Part shown: positions 22,331-29,598 of the stretch, piece by piece
Layout of the letters: each line of letters begins with the position of its first letter
How positions within the stretch are numbered: the first letter of the stretch is position 1
Source: Nitrospirota bacterium
GTDB taxonomy: Bacteria > Nitrospirota > JACRHJ01
NCBI GenBank assembly: GCA_021815285.1
Contig: JAKAHE010000004.1
Location: forward strand, 1 to 29,598
Direction: 5' to 3'
DNA: 29,598 bases
Translations under genes and position numbers: made by a program
Notes under the pieces: model-generated
What the model saw: the letters and a program-made list of their open reading frames with translations, nothing else
Databases searched by the model: none
What the model was told of the DNA's origin: nothing

Positions 22331-23899
22331 ATGTTCCTCATAAAAAATATTACCCTTTACGACGGCACAGGCGCCGAAGGCTATTCCGCCGATATATTAA
22401 TTGACGGCGAGAGGATTGCGCGGATAAATTCCGGTTTATCCGTTCCGGATGCGGAAGCAATAGACTGCGCGGGCCTTGCCGCCGCGCCAGGATTCATAGA
22501 CATCCACGCGCACTCGGAGTTCTCGCTCCTTGTCGAGCCGTCCGCGCCCTCGAAGATTATGCAGGGCGTGACGACCGAGGTCTCCGGGAACTGCGGCATG
22601 TCCGCCGCGCCGCTGATAGGCGAAGCGGCGAAGGCGCGTCAGAGCGAGTTTGCAGAGCTTGGCATAACGCAGACGTGGACGGACTTCCCCGGATACATGG
22701 GCGCGCTCGAAAAGGCGCGGCCCGCTCTTAATTTCGCAACATACTGCGGGCACGGGAACCTGCGCGCGTCAGTCGTCGGATACGCGAATCGAAAACCGAC
22801 CGAGGACGAGTTCCGGAAGATGGAAGCGCTCCTCTCGGAAGCGATGGAGGCGGGCGCGCTGGGCCTCTCCACGGGCCTGATATATCCCCCCGGAGTATAC
22901 AGCGACACGGCGGAAATCGTGCGACTGGCAAAAGTAGTGGCGAAATTCGGCGGGCTATATACCAGCCACATGCGTAGCGAAAGCGCGAAACTCGTCGAGG
23001 CGATTGAGGAGGCCATAACTGTCGGGCGCGAGGCTGGCATACCCGTGCAGATTTCACATTTGAAGACCGCAGGCCAGGCCAATTGGCATAAAATATCAAA
23101 AGTCATTGATGCGATAGAGCGGGCGCGCGCGGAAGGGCTGGACGTGACAGCCGACCGGTATCCGTATACCGCATCCAGCACGGACCTCGACGCAATCCTT
23201 CCCGCATGGGCCTACGAGGGCGGAAACGCGCAGGAAGTGGAGCGGCTTAAAGACCCGGAGATGCGGGCAAGATTGCGAGAAGAAGTGCTCTCAGGCCACC
23301 CCGTTCCGGAATACTGGAACCGCGTAATGATCGCGTCGGTGTCAACAGAAAAGAATCACGCCCTTGAAGGCAAGACGCTTGCGGAGGCCGCGGCAATCCG
23401 CGCGCAGGAGCCTGTGGAGGCGCTGTTCGATATTCTGATAGAGGAAGGGGCGCGCGCGCAGGCGATATATTTCTCCATGAGCGAGGACAACCTGAAAACC
23501 TTCTTGTCTCTGCCGTGGATTATGATTGGTTCTGATTCTACGGCGCGCGGGACATCCGGAGCGACAAGGCAGGGCAAGCCGCACCCGCGCGGATTCGGGA
23601 GCTTCGCAAGGGTGCTTGGGAAATATGCGCGGGAAGAGAAATTGTTGAGCCTTCCGATGGCGGTGAGAAAACTTACCGGGATGGCGGCTGACAGGCTGAA
23701 GTTCAAAGACCGCGGATATATAAAAGAAGATTTATATGCTGACATAGTTATATTCAACCCCTCGACGGTAATCGATACGGCGACGTTCGAAGACCCGTAC
23801 CAGTTCCCGCATGGAATCGAACATGTTCTGGTAAACGGCAGGTTCGCCGTTCAAAGCGGCAAACAGACGGGCGAGCGCGCCGGGAAGATTTTGAAATAA
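22331..23899 (+). CDS. N-acyl-D-amino-acid deacylase (D-aminoacylase family amidohydrolase)
   Basis: 522 residues, the family's usual length. Hydrolyses N-acyl-D-amino acids, or related D-residue derivatives, at a metal centre in a TIM barrel. Motifs: PGFIDIHAHSEF (metal His pair), VSGNCGMSAAP, TSHMRSES, ISHLKTAGQANW, MIGSDSTARG and HPRGFGSFARVLGKYARE near the end. There is no signal peptide, so it is cytoplasmic. No ribosome binding site is seen; the start is fixed by the typical amidohydrolase N-terminus (FLIKNITLYDGTG). First of four closely spaced genes (amidase after 1 base, binding protein, ATPase), which together suggest uptake and breakdown of D-amino-acid peptides. Confidence 0.93.
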   Translation: MFLIKNITLYDGTGAEGYSADILIDGERIARINSGLSVPDAEAIDCAGLAAAPGFIDIHAHSEFSLLVEPSAPSKIMQGVTTEVSGNCGMSAAPLIGEAAKARQSEFAELGITQTWTDFPGYMGALEKARPALNFATYCGHGNLRASVVGYANRKPTEDEFRKMEALLSEAMEAGALGLSTGLIYPPGVYSDTAEIVRLAKVVAKFGGLYTSHMRSESAKLVEAIEEAITVGREAGIPVQISHLKTAGQANWHKISKVIDAIERARAEGLDVTADRYPYTASSTDLDAILPAWAYEGGNAQEVERLKDPEMRARLREEVLSGHPVPEYWNRVMIASVSTEKNHALEGKTLAEAAAIRAQEPVEALFDILIEEGARAQAIYFSMSEDNLKTFLSLPWIMIGSDSTARGTSGATRQGKPHPRGFGSFARVLGKYAREEKLLSLPMAVRKLTGMAADRLKFKDRGYIKEDLYADIVIFNPSTVIDTATFEDPYQFPHGIEHVLVNGRFAVQSGKQTGERAGKILK

Positions 23900-23900
23900 C

Positions 23901-24587
23901 ATGCGTCCCGTAATCGGCATAACCCAGGACATAGAATTCAAGGAATCCGGAGGTTTTTGGGCGTATCTCGACAAGAGCTACGCCGATGCGATATATCGTT
24001 TCGGCGGAATGCCGTTTATGATACCCGTCATGGAGGGCGAGTCCGTCCCGGAGGAATATGCGCGGAAAATAGACGGACTGCTCCTCTCCGGCGGAGACGA
24101 CATACACCCAAGATATTATTCGGAAGATGTCATGGACGGCGTGACGCTGTCTCCCGACTTGAGGACCGATTTCGACTTCGCCATGCTCCGCGAGATGCTT
24201 GCGGCGGGGAAGCCGGTTTTGGGGATTTGCCTCGGCATTCAATCGATAAATGTTTATTTCGGCGGGAAGCTTCACCAGGATATTCCGGGCCACAAAGAGA
24301 AAGGCAGGGACATCCGGCACATGGTGACACTCGCTCGCGGGAGCATACTAAAAGATATTGTCGCCGCGGAGAGGTTGTCCGTGAACAGCTATCATCACCA
24401 GGCCATAAGCAAGGCCGCTCCGGGGCTTTATCCTTCTGCCGTGTCAGACGACGGCATAGTTGAAGCGGTGGAGCTGCCCGGAGAAAAATTCGTCGTGGGC
24501 GTGCAGTGGCACCCGGAACGGATGCAGGAAGAGGAGTCGTCGCGCCGGCTCTTCGAGGCATTCATAAGAGAATGCACTTATAAATGA
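23901..24587 (+). CDS. peptidase C26 / gamma-glutamyl-GABA hydrolase family amidase
   Basis: 228 residues, class-I glutamine amidotransferase-like fold. The nucleophile is the Cys in VLGICLGIQSINVYFGG, the catalytic His is in GVQWHPERM, and VNSYHHQA is the family's conserved loop. Members cleave gamma-glutamyl bonds, for example PuuD on gamma-glutamyl-GABA. In this context a gamma-D-glutamyl peptide substrate is possible but only inferred. It begins one base after the deacylase stop and its TGA overlaps the ATG of the next gene (ATGA), so it is in the middle of an operon. No signal peptide. Confidence 0.92.
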   Translation: MRPVIGITQDIEFKESGGFWAYLDKSYADAIYRFGGMPFMIPVMEGESVPEEYARKIDGLLLSGGDDIHPRYYSEDVMDGVTLSPDLRTDFDFAMLREMLAAGKPVLGICLGIQSINVYFGGKLHQDIPGHKEKGRDIRHMVTLARGSILKDIVAAERLSVNSYHHQAISKAAPGLYPSAVSDDGIVEAVELPGEKFVVGVQWHPERMQEEESSRRLFEAFIRECTYK

Positions 24588-26191
24588 AAAGCAGATTCTT
24601 CGCTTCGCTCAGAATGACATTCGTTGTCGTTCTCGCCTTGTTGTTTACCTCCTGCTCTTCGCATGAGAATCCTTCGCACCTGCACCTGCGGCTGAGCGAA
24701 GACCCGACGACGCTCGACCCGGCGTATATCGTGGACGTGCAGGGCGGAGTCGTCGCCGCAAAGATATTCGACGGCCTTGTATCGTACGACGACAAGGCGC
24801 GTATAATACCGGGGCTTGCAAGCTCGTGGGGCGTGAGCAAAGACGGCAAAACATACACATTCGACATCCGGCGCGGCGTAAAATTCTCAAACGGCAGGGA
24901 GGTAACGTCGGCGGACTTTAAGTATTCCTTCGAGCGCGTGCTTAGCCCGAAGACAAACTCTCCGCGCACATGGCTCTTCGACAGGATAAAAGGGGCAAAG
25001 CGGTTCATGGACGGCAAAAGCGCGGATGTCTCCGGGATAACTACGCCCCGCGCGCATAAGCTCGTCATAGAGCTTTCCCATCCGTTCGGGCCTTTTCTGG
25101 GGCTTCTCGCAATGCCAGGCGCATATGTCGTGCCGAAGGAAGAAGTGGAAAGATATGGCACGCATTTCTCCGACCATCCGGTTGGAACCGGCCCATTCAT
25201 ACTTGAGCATTGGGAGCACGGCAGCCGCATTACCCTCAGGGCGAACACGGAATATTTCGGCGGCGCGCCCGGTGTGGCCGGCATAACCTACCGAGTAATA
25301 CCGGAGGAACTGACCGCCGTGGCGGAGTTCGAGCGGGGAAACATAGACGCGCTGAACGTGCCGGCGCCGGAGTTCCGGCGTTACTCGCAAGACCCCAGGT
25401 GGGATAAAAAACTGCTATCCCAGGTGGGGCTGAATACGTATTATCTGGGGATGAATTGCCAGAAAACGCCGCTAAATGATGTCCGCGTGCGGCGGGCAAT
25501 CTCCATGGCGATAGACAGGAAGCGCATACTGGAGACGATTTACGAAGGCAGGGGCGTACTGGCGCGCGGCCCTGTGCCGGATTTCCTGCTTCCCATGAAC
25601 GCCCCAAACGACGGACAGGGCCTGCGAGCCGCGCAGGTTGGTCCGTACGCGTATAACCCCGCCGAGGCGAAACGCCTGCTAAGCGAGGCCGGATATCCGA
25701 ACGGGATAAGCCTGAAGATTTACATCGGGAACGAGCAGGAGACGCTCGACATGGTGGAGGTGATACAGCAGTATCTGGCTGATGTAGGCGTGAAAACTTC
25801 CATAGTACAGCTTGAGTGGTCAGCATTCAAGCAGGCGATAAACAACGGCGACGCCGACCTCTTCTGGCTTTCCTGGCAGGCGGATTACCCGGACCCGGAA
25901 AACTTTCTATACCCTGTCTTCTATAGCGGTAATATCGGCCCCGCGGGCAACCGCGCGCGTTTCCAGGACAAAGAGTTCGATGCGCTGATAACAAAGGCTC
26001 AGGCCGAACCGGATACAAAAAAGCGCATGGAGCTTTACAGAGAGGCGCAGGCGCGGGTCGTGGAGATGGCCCCGTGGGTATTTTTCTGGCATAAGAAAGA
26101 TTACGTAGTGCTGGGGCCGAGGGTGCGGGGATACAGGCTCTATCCCATATCCAACTCGGACAAGGGGCTGGGAGTCAGCGTGAGCCATTGA
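24584..26191 (+). CDS. peptide ABC transporter substrate-binding lipoprotein (OppA/DppA type, SBP family 5)
   Basis: 535 residues. Signal peptide with lipobox ending LLFTSC (Cys24), so the mature protein is membrane-anchored. The body has SBP family 5 features: LRLSEDPTTLDPAY at the start, DGLVSYD, VKFSNGREVTSADFKYSFER, VGTGPF, the RRAISMAIDRKRI helix and DLFWLSWQADYPDPENF. It binds peptides or nickel-like ligands and presents them to an OppBC permease. The first eleven residues (MKSRFFASLRM) are encoded by an arm of a dispersed repeat (24593-24619). Without it the next Met would leave an uncharged, very short signal. The ATG overlaps the stop of the amidase gene. The ATPase gene follows after 27 bases; permease genes are absent. 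Confidence 0.93.
   Translation: MKSRFFASLRMTFVVVLALLFTSCSSHENPSHLHLRLSEDPTTLDPAYIVDVQGGVVAAKIFDGLVSYDDKARIIPGLASSWGVSKDGKTYTFDIRRGVKFSNGREVTSADFKYSFERVLSPKTNSPRTWLFDRIKGAKRFMDGKSADVSGITTPRAHKLVIELSHPFGPFLGLLAMPGAYVVPKEEVERYGTHFSDHPVGTGPFILEHWEHGSRITLRANTEYFGGAPGVAGITYRVIPEELTAVAEFERGNIDALNVPAPEFRRYSQDPRWDKKLLSQVGLNTYYLGMNCQKTPLNDVRVRRAISMAIDRKRILETIYEGRGVLARGPVPDFLLPMNAPNDGQGLRAAQVGPYAYNPAEAKRLLSEAGYPNGISLKIYIGNEQETLDMVEVIQQYLADVGVKTSIVQLEWSAFKQAINNGDADLFWLSWQADYPDPENFLYPVFYSGNIGPAGNRARFQDKEFDALITKAQAEPDTKKRMELYREAQARVVEMAPWVFFWHKKDYVVLGPRVRGYRLYPISNSDKGLGVSVSH
24593..24619 (-). repeat. single arm of the dispersed repeat, inside a signal-peptide coding region
   Basis: On the minus strand it reads TGTCATTCTGAGCGAAGCGA then AGAATCT. 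It is close to the arm at 6666-6695 (GTCATTGCGAGCGAAGCGAA then GCAATCTCAG). It lies inside the first codons of the binding lipoprotein gene, and its mirror arm is not seen. Confidence 0.75.
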
Positions 26192-26218
26192 CAGCCGGGC
26201 GTCTTTAGGGGATAATGC

Positions 26219-27034
26219 TTGTTCATGGGACAACTTTTAAAAGTAAGCGGACTGAAAAAACATTTCACGGTCCACAAGGGGATTTTCGGCGAGAAGGCCG
26301 TTGTGAAGGCCGTGGACGGCATAGATTTTGAGATTGATCGTGGTGAGGTTCTGGGGCTGGTCGGCGAATCCGGCTCCGGAAAATCCACGGCGGGCAGATG
26401 CGTCCTCAGGCTTATAGAGCCGACGGAAGGGACGGCGCTTTTCGACGGCATAGATGTGCTGAAGGCCGACCGGGAGGGTTTGCGCAAGCTCCGGCGCAGG
26501 ATGCAGATAATATTCCAGGACCCGTTTGCCTCGCTCAATCCACGTATGAAGGTGGGCGAGATTGTCGGCGAGCCGCTATACGTCAATGGCCTGGCCAGAG
26601 GGAGCGAGCTTCGGGACCGCGTGGTAGAGATACTGAGTAAAGTCGGTATCGGGCCGGAGGCGACAGGAAAATATCCCCACGAATTCTCCGGCGGGCAGAG
26701 ACAGAGGATAGGAATTGCGCGCGCTCTCTCGGTGAAGCCGGATCTGATTGTCGCGGACGAGCCAATCTCCGCGCTCGACGTCTCCATACAGGCCCAGGTA
26801 TTAAACCTACTCAAGGATTTGCAGGAGGAGTTTTCACTTTCCTTCCTGTTCATTGCGCACGACTTGAACATTGTCCGCTATTTCTGCGACAAGGTCGCGG
26901 TGATGAACCGGGGCAGGATTGTGGAGTCCGGCCCGGCGGATGAGGTATACAATAACCCGAAAGACCCGTATACCAAAGCGCTTCTCGCCGCGCTACCCAT
27001 ACCGCACCCGAGGGTAAAGGCTGGAGCGAAATAG
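26219..27034 (+). CDS. oligopeptide ABC transporter ATP-binding protein, OppF/DppF type, short form
   Basis: 271 residues from a TTG start (MFMGQLLKVSGL). AGGGGA lies 6 bases before this TTG; the alternative ATG at 26225 would be 12 bases from it, so either is possible. Motifs: Walker A GLVGESGSGKSTAGRC, Q-loop FQDPFASLNPRM, signature FSGGQRQRIGIARAL, Walker B LIVADEPISALD and H-loop FIAHDLN. It stops at LLAALPIPHPRVKAGAK, just where OppF proteins normally continue with a 50-60 residue oligopeptide extension containing a Cys motif; that part is missing, with no sign of frameshift remnants recognised after the stop. It would pair with the OppD-type ATPase at 5642-6613. Last gene of the deacylase operon. 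Confidence 0.9.
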   Translation: MFMGQLLKVSGLKKHFTVHKGIFGEKAVVKAVDGIDFEIDRGEVLGLVGESGSGKSTAGRCVLRLIEPTEGTALFDGIDVLKADREGLRKLRRRMQIIFQDPFASLNPRMKVGEIVGEPLYVNGLARGSELRDRVVEILSKVGIGPEATGKYPHEFSGGQRQRIGIARALSVKPDLIVADEPISALDVSIQAQVLNLLKDLQEEFSLSFLFIAHDLNIVRYFCDKVAVMNRGRIVESGPADEVYNNPKDPYTKALLAALPIPHPRVKAGAK

Positions 27035-27111
27035 ACAACCAACCGACGTTTCGGAGCGGTGCTTTAATTCTTAAAATATTTTAATAATTCTGCCGGACCG
27101 CCCTGGTTTTA

Positions 27112-27140
27112 TTGACTTTCCGGTTTTTTTTTGATATAAA
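27112..27140 (+). promoter_or_regulatory. sigma70 promoter for the transglycosylase gene
   Basis: TTGACT (27112-27117), 17-base spacer containing a T8 run, TATAAA (27135-27140). The start would be near 27147, giving a leader of about 70 bases before the ATG at 27216. The upstream part of the gap (27035-27111) shows no recognisable terminator. Confidence 0.65.
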
Positions 27141-27215
27141 AATTTCGGGCTGTTCTTTAAGGAGGGCAGGTTTCAGGCCGGTTTTCTCAAGGCCGCACCA
27201 AGTTTTACGAGAATA

Positions 27216-28022
27216 ATGCCGAGACGCTATTCTAAAAAAATCCTCATACTCCTGGTTGCCATTCTGCCGGTAGCTTTGTTCTTCCCATCCTCAAAAGCCT
27301 CCGCAGACATCTATAAATACGTAAACAGTAAAGGCGTAATCGTCTTCACAAACGTCCCGAGGGCGGACGAGAGGAAGATAGAGACGGTCGTCAGGGAAAG
27401 GCAGAAAATCCCGAAGAAAATCCAGGCTGTCGCGCCAAAGAAACCGTGCGCAAAAATCGCAAAAACCACCGGCGCCAAGCCCCTTAAACAAGCCTGCCGC
27501 AAGGCAGACTCCCGGTTGCCTGCCAGTGTGCCCTATTCGAGTATAATCAACGCAAAGTGCGAGAAATATGACGTGGATCCCAACCTGGTTAGGTCGATTA
27601 TAAAGACGGAATCGGACTTCAACCCGTCCGCCGTTTCACAGAAGGGCGCGCGCGGGCTTATGCAGCTTATGCCCTCCACCGCCTCGGATATGGGCGTCCG
27701 CAAGATATTCGATCCGGCGCAGAATATAGACGGAGGCGTCAAGTACCTTCACTATCTGCTGAATTGTTTCAATGGCGACGTGGAGCTCTCCGTCGCGGCA
27801 TACAACTGCGGCCAGGGCAGGGTCATCCGTAACGGGATGAGCGTCCCGGCAATCCCCGAAACGGAAAACTACGTGCGAAAGGTGATGCGGCTGTCCAAAA
27901 ACCCGATTACCGGCGCGAGTTATTCGAGGCCGATATACAAGGTCGAGATGAAAGACGGCTCTATACTCTTCACGGAAACTCCCGTCTCTTCCTCCGTCAA
28001 AGATATTTCTCTTGCCGAGTAG
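27216..28022 (+). CDS. soluble-type lytic transglycosylase with DUF4124 and SLT domains
   Basis: 268 residues. Signal peptide (ILILLVAILPVALFFPSSKASA) followed by a DUF4124 segment (IYKYVNSKGVIVFTNVP, about residues 32-48), a Lys-rich linker, and an SLT lytic transglycosylase domain from about 107. The catalytic Glu is in SIIKTESDFNPSAVS; GARGLMQLMPSTASDMGV, NIDGGVKYLHYLL and AAYNCGQG are the other family motifs. It cleaves peptidoglycan glycan strands in the periplasm, leaving 1,6-anhydro ends. The C-terminus carries IYKVEMKDGSILFTETP, which resembles the DUF4124 segment, so the catalytic domain is bracketed by two like motifs. The ribosome binding site is weak. Stands alone with its own promoter, next to genes suited to peptide salvage. 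Confidence 0.9.
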   Translation: MPRRYSKKILILLVAILPVALFFPSSKASADIYKYVNSKGVIVFTNVPRADERKIETVVRERQKIPKKIQAVAPKKPCAKIAKTTGAKPLKQACRKADSRLPASVPYSSIINAKCEKYDVDPNLVRSIIKTESDFNPSAVSQKGARGLMQLMPSTASDMGVRKIFDPAQNIDGGVKYLHYLLNCFNGDVELSVAAYNCGQGRVIRNGMSVPAIPETENYVRKVMRLSKNPITGASYSRPIYKVEMKDGSILFTETPVSSSVKDISLAE

Positions 28023-28040
28023 GGTCAACTTCAATATAAT
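28012..28040 (+). promoter_or_regulatory. sigma70 promoter for nadA
   Basis: TTGCCG (28012-28017), 17-base spacer, TATAAT (28035-28040). The -35 overlaps the end of the transglycosylase gene. Transcription would start near 28047. Confidence 0.55.
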
Positions 28041-28053
28041 GAAATTTTGAAAC

Positions 28054-28080
28054 CGTTACTTTTTGTGTAGAAAGGTAACG
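28054..28080 (+). promoter_or_regulatory. hairpin in the nadA leader
   Basis: CGTTACTTT and AAAGGTAACG pair with one bulged base around a loop, directly after the predicted start of transcription. No T-run follows. It could stabilise the leader or be an operator; no known NAD regulator box (NrtR, NiaR, NadQ) was recognised. Confidence 0.4.
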
Positions 28081-28103
28081 CCGGAAACTTTTAGGCACAG
28101 GGG

Positions 28104-29105
28104 TTGACTTTGCTTGTAGGTTCCACGGAGTTTAAAGAGATTTCCGAAAAGATACTGAGGCTTAAGTCCGAGAGAAACGCCGTAATCCTCGCGCATAACT
28201 ACCAGCGTGACGAGGTGCAGGAGATTGCGGATTATACCGGCGATTCCCTCGAGCTTTCGCGCATAGCCGCCGGGACGGGCTATGACGTCATAGTCTTTGC
28301 CGGCGTGCATTTCATGGCGGAGTCGGCAAGCATCCTCTCGCCCGATAAAACCGTGCTTTTAACCGAGGCGGAGGCCGGATGTCCCATGGCCGAGATGATA
28401 ACTGTTTCCGGCCCGCGTTTTTATTCCACGCATTTTCCAGGCGCCGGGAAGGAGTTCTGCTATATCTACCCGGAGGATTTCAGCCTGCGCGACATAAAGG
28501 CGAAGTATCCCGGCGTCCCGGTCGTCAGCTATGTCAATACCTCGGCGGAGGTCAAAGCCGAGAGCGACATCTGCTGCACCTCTGCGAACGTCGTGAAGGT
28601 AGTGGAATCGCTGGATTCAAGACGTGTAATCTGCGTTCCGGACAAGAACCTGGCCGCCTGGGCGGCGAAAAATACAGGTAAGGAAATCATAGCCTGGGAC
28701 GGTTTCTGCAACATACACGACCGCGTAAGCCTTGAGGATGTGGCTGCCGCAAGGGCTGAGCACCCGGACGCCCTGCTCGTGGCGCACCCGGAATGCCCCA
28801 TGGAAGTCCTGGAAAAGGCGGATTTCGTAACGTCCACGTCCGGGATGCTCAGGTTCTGCAGAGAATCAGATGGGAAGGAATTTATAATCGGCACCGAGCT
28901 TGGGCTTATGTACCGCCTCAAAAAAGACAGCCCGGATAAGTCGTTCTATCCGCTCAGGAAGGACATGCTCTGCCCGAATATGAAGAAGACGACAATAAAG
29001 AGCGTGCTCCGGACATTGGAGCATATGGACTGCGTCGTGAAAGTCCCGGAAGAAATCCGCATCCCGGCCAAACGCGCCCTGGACAGGATGCTGGAGATCA
29101 AATGA
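28104..29105 (+). CDS. nadA: quinolinate synthase
   Basis: 333 residues, full length. Condenses iminoaspartate with dihydroxyacetone phosphate to quinolinate in NAD synthesis, using a [4Fe-4S] cluster. Motifs: AVILAHNYQRDEVQEIADY, the three cluster cysteines in EAGCPMAEM, ICCTSANVVK and MLCPNMKKTT, and VAHPECPMEVL. The start is a TTG: 28104 is used here, but AGGGG (28099-28103) abuts it and is 6 bases from a second TTG at 28110, which may be the true start. The partners nadB and nadC are not in the window. The stop overlaps the end of the convergent DUF6504 gene by 8 bases. Confidence 0.96.
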   Translation: MTLLVGSTEFKEISEKILRLKSERNAVILAHNYQRDEVQEIADYTGDSLELSRIAAGTGYDVIVFAGVHFMAESASILSPDKTVLLTEAEAGCPMAEMITVSGPRFYSTHFPGAGKEFCYIYPEDFSLRDIKAKYPGVPVVSYVNTSAEVKAESDICCTSANVVKVVESLDSRRVICVPDKNLAAWAAKNTGKEIIAWDGFCNIHDRVSLEDVAAARAEHPDALLVAHPECPMEVLEKADFVTSTSGMLRFCRESDGKEFIIGTELGLMYRLKKDSPDKSFYPLRKDMLCPNMKKTTIKSVLRTLEHMDCVVKVPEEIRIPAKRALDRMLEIK

Positions 29106-29409
29106 TGCTGAACAGCCACCAGCGCTCGCTACTGCGCGTTTTTCCGCGGCGGGGCTGGCGCTCGAAGTAGATTTTCATAACCCCTTCCGACGTTGCTACC
29201 TCATACCAGTGCTTTCTCACATACATCTCTGGGCTTCCGTGCCGGCATGGGCCGACCGAGCGCCATGTGCGGATAACCTCAATGATTTCAATATGTTTTT
29301 CTCCCCAGACAAACTCGCGCGGGAGACACGGCTCTCCCGGCGCGGCGGCGGAAAAATCGCAGGTTTCGGTTAGCGGCTTGATGGTCTCGCCTATGAATCG
29401 GCTTGACAT
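29098..29409 (-). CDS. DUF6504 family protein
   Basis: 103 residues from the ATG at 29409 (MSSRFIGETIKPLTE). The pattern of FIGETIKP, PREFVWGEKHIEIIEVIRTW and HWYEVATSEGVMKIYFER fits the small DUF6504 family, cytoplasmic beta-rich proteins of unknown function sometimes found near DNA-polymerase-related genes. CAGGGGG precedes the ATG. The frame continues 25 codons further upstream, but that part is not family-like and has no ribosome binding site. Convergent and overlapping with nadA by 8 bases. A terminator on the same strand lies about 76 bases upstream of the start, so it must have its own promoter or depend on readthrough. Confidence 0.7.
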   Translation of the reverse strand: MSSRFIGETIKPLTETCDFSAAAPGEPCLPREFVWGEKHIEIIEVIRTWRSVGPCRHGSPEMYVRKHWYEVATSEGVMKIYFERQPRRGKTRSSERWWLFSII

Positions 29410-29484
29410 AAACCCCCTGTTTCCGGCCTCCGCAGCCCTGGCGGTTTTACGAGAAATCGCTCCCCGGGCAAGAAAAATGACCAT

Positions 29485-29510
29485 AAAAAAGCCCCGCGAT
29501 TTGCGGGGCT
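29485..29510 (-). terminator. intrinsic terminator on the minus strand
   Basis: On the minus strand AGCCCCGC, loop AAATC, GCGGGGCT, then six T (29490-29485). It ends a transcript that enters from beyond the right edge. Confidence 0.9.
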
Positions 29511-29598
29511 GTATGCTTACCCTTAGAGTTCGGATCTGCCGGTTTCATTGCTACCCATGCCGCACGGTAACGGCCAAAGTGCGAGCCGGGTCCGCCGG
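29511..29598 (-). other. unassigned sequence before the terminator; possible 3' part of an RNA or gene
   Basis: The last 88 bases have no convincing coding frame. On the minus strand, GTTACC and GGTAGC can pair (29546-29566 region), as can CGCAC and GTGCG around them, and the sequence ends at the terminator. It could be the 3' end of a structured RNA or a leader, or the tail of a gene cut by the window edge. No known RNA family could be matched by eye. Confidence 0.3.

Noticed and set aside
29424..29598. Open minus-strand frame reading from the right edge through the terminator
   Set aside because: It crosses the terminator hairpin, ends without ribosome binding site context, and shows no domain; probably chance.
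1..29598. tRNA, rRNA, CRISPR arrays, insertion sequences and phage genes
   Set aside because: None was recognised by eye on either strand; only the two palindromic-repeat sequences were seen.

Overview
The window is a GC-rich, gene-dense bacterial chromosome segment with short gaps, ATGA-type overlaps and AGGAG-type ribosome binding sites. The organism looks like an anaerobic or facultative Gram-negative bacterium rich in c-type cytochromes. The evidence is an RND efflux pump, lipoprotein and Tat signals, two multiheme cytochromes, an NrfD-type quinol module, a rubrerythrin-like protein, HemL-type heme synthesis and a two-CW protein. Copies of a GTCATT..GAGCGAAGCGAAG..AATCT repeat family are also present. 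This fits Thermodesulfobacteriota (former Deltaproteobacteria), Nitrospirota or a relative; the sequence alone does not settle the phylum.

Layout. 1-3742 (+): 3' part of an RND efflux permease followed directly by an atypical crotonase. 3743-5637: two-CW protein (-), secreted alpha/beta hydrolase (+), a 31-residue membrane microprotein (-) and a degenerate histidine phosphatase (+). 5642-9492 (-): a PPi-type phosphofructokinase, an ATP-type phosphofructokinase and a TPR protein read as one unit. A palindromic repeat and an OppD-type ATPase follow. 9673-11109 (+): a DUF4388/J-domain/TPR protein behind a near-perfect sigma70 promoter that predicts a leaderless mRNA. 17416-11261 (-): a co-directional run of hemL, an 11-heme NapC/NirT-type cytochrome, AtpZ, AtpI, an RNase H-like exonuclease, a periplasmic TPR protein and a PEGA/TPR protein. 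17683-18189 (+): rubrerythrin-like protein. 18413-20925 (+): tetraheme cytochrome, Tat-exported four-cluster ferredoxin and NrfD-like membrane subunit, closed by a strong terminator. 21024-22268 (+): LOG-family protein and a cupin. 22331-27034 (+): N-acyl-D-amino-acid deacylase, class-C26 amidase, OppA-type lipoprotein and OppF-type ATPase. 27216-29105 (+): DUF4124/SLT lytic transglycosylase and NadA. 29098-29409 (-): DUF6504 protein. The right edge holds a minus-strand terminator and unassigned, possibly structured sequence.

How the genes fit together. The tetraheme/FeS/NrfD module should connect the quinone pool to periplasmic cytochromes, and the 11-heme protein could be a quinol-linked exporter of electrons. 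HemL supplies the heme precursor. The deacylase, amidase, peptide-binding protein, ATPase and nearby transglycosylase suggest salvage of D-amino-acid-containing (cell-wall) peptides, but no permease genes are in the window.

Points most worth checking: the tandem phosphofructokinases with opposite predicted phosphoryl donors, the repeat arm that encodes the signal-peptide N-region of the OppA-type lipoprotein, the 31-residue microprotein, and the crotonase and histidine phosphatase that lack canonical catalytic residues. No system that is clearly new to biology stands out.
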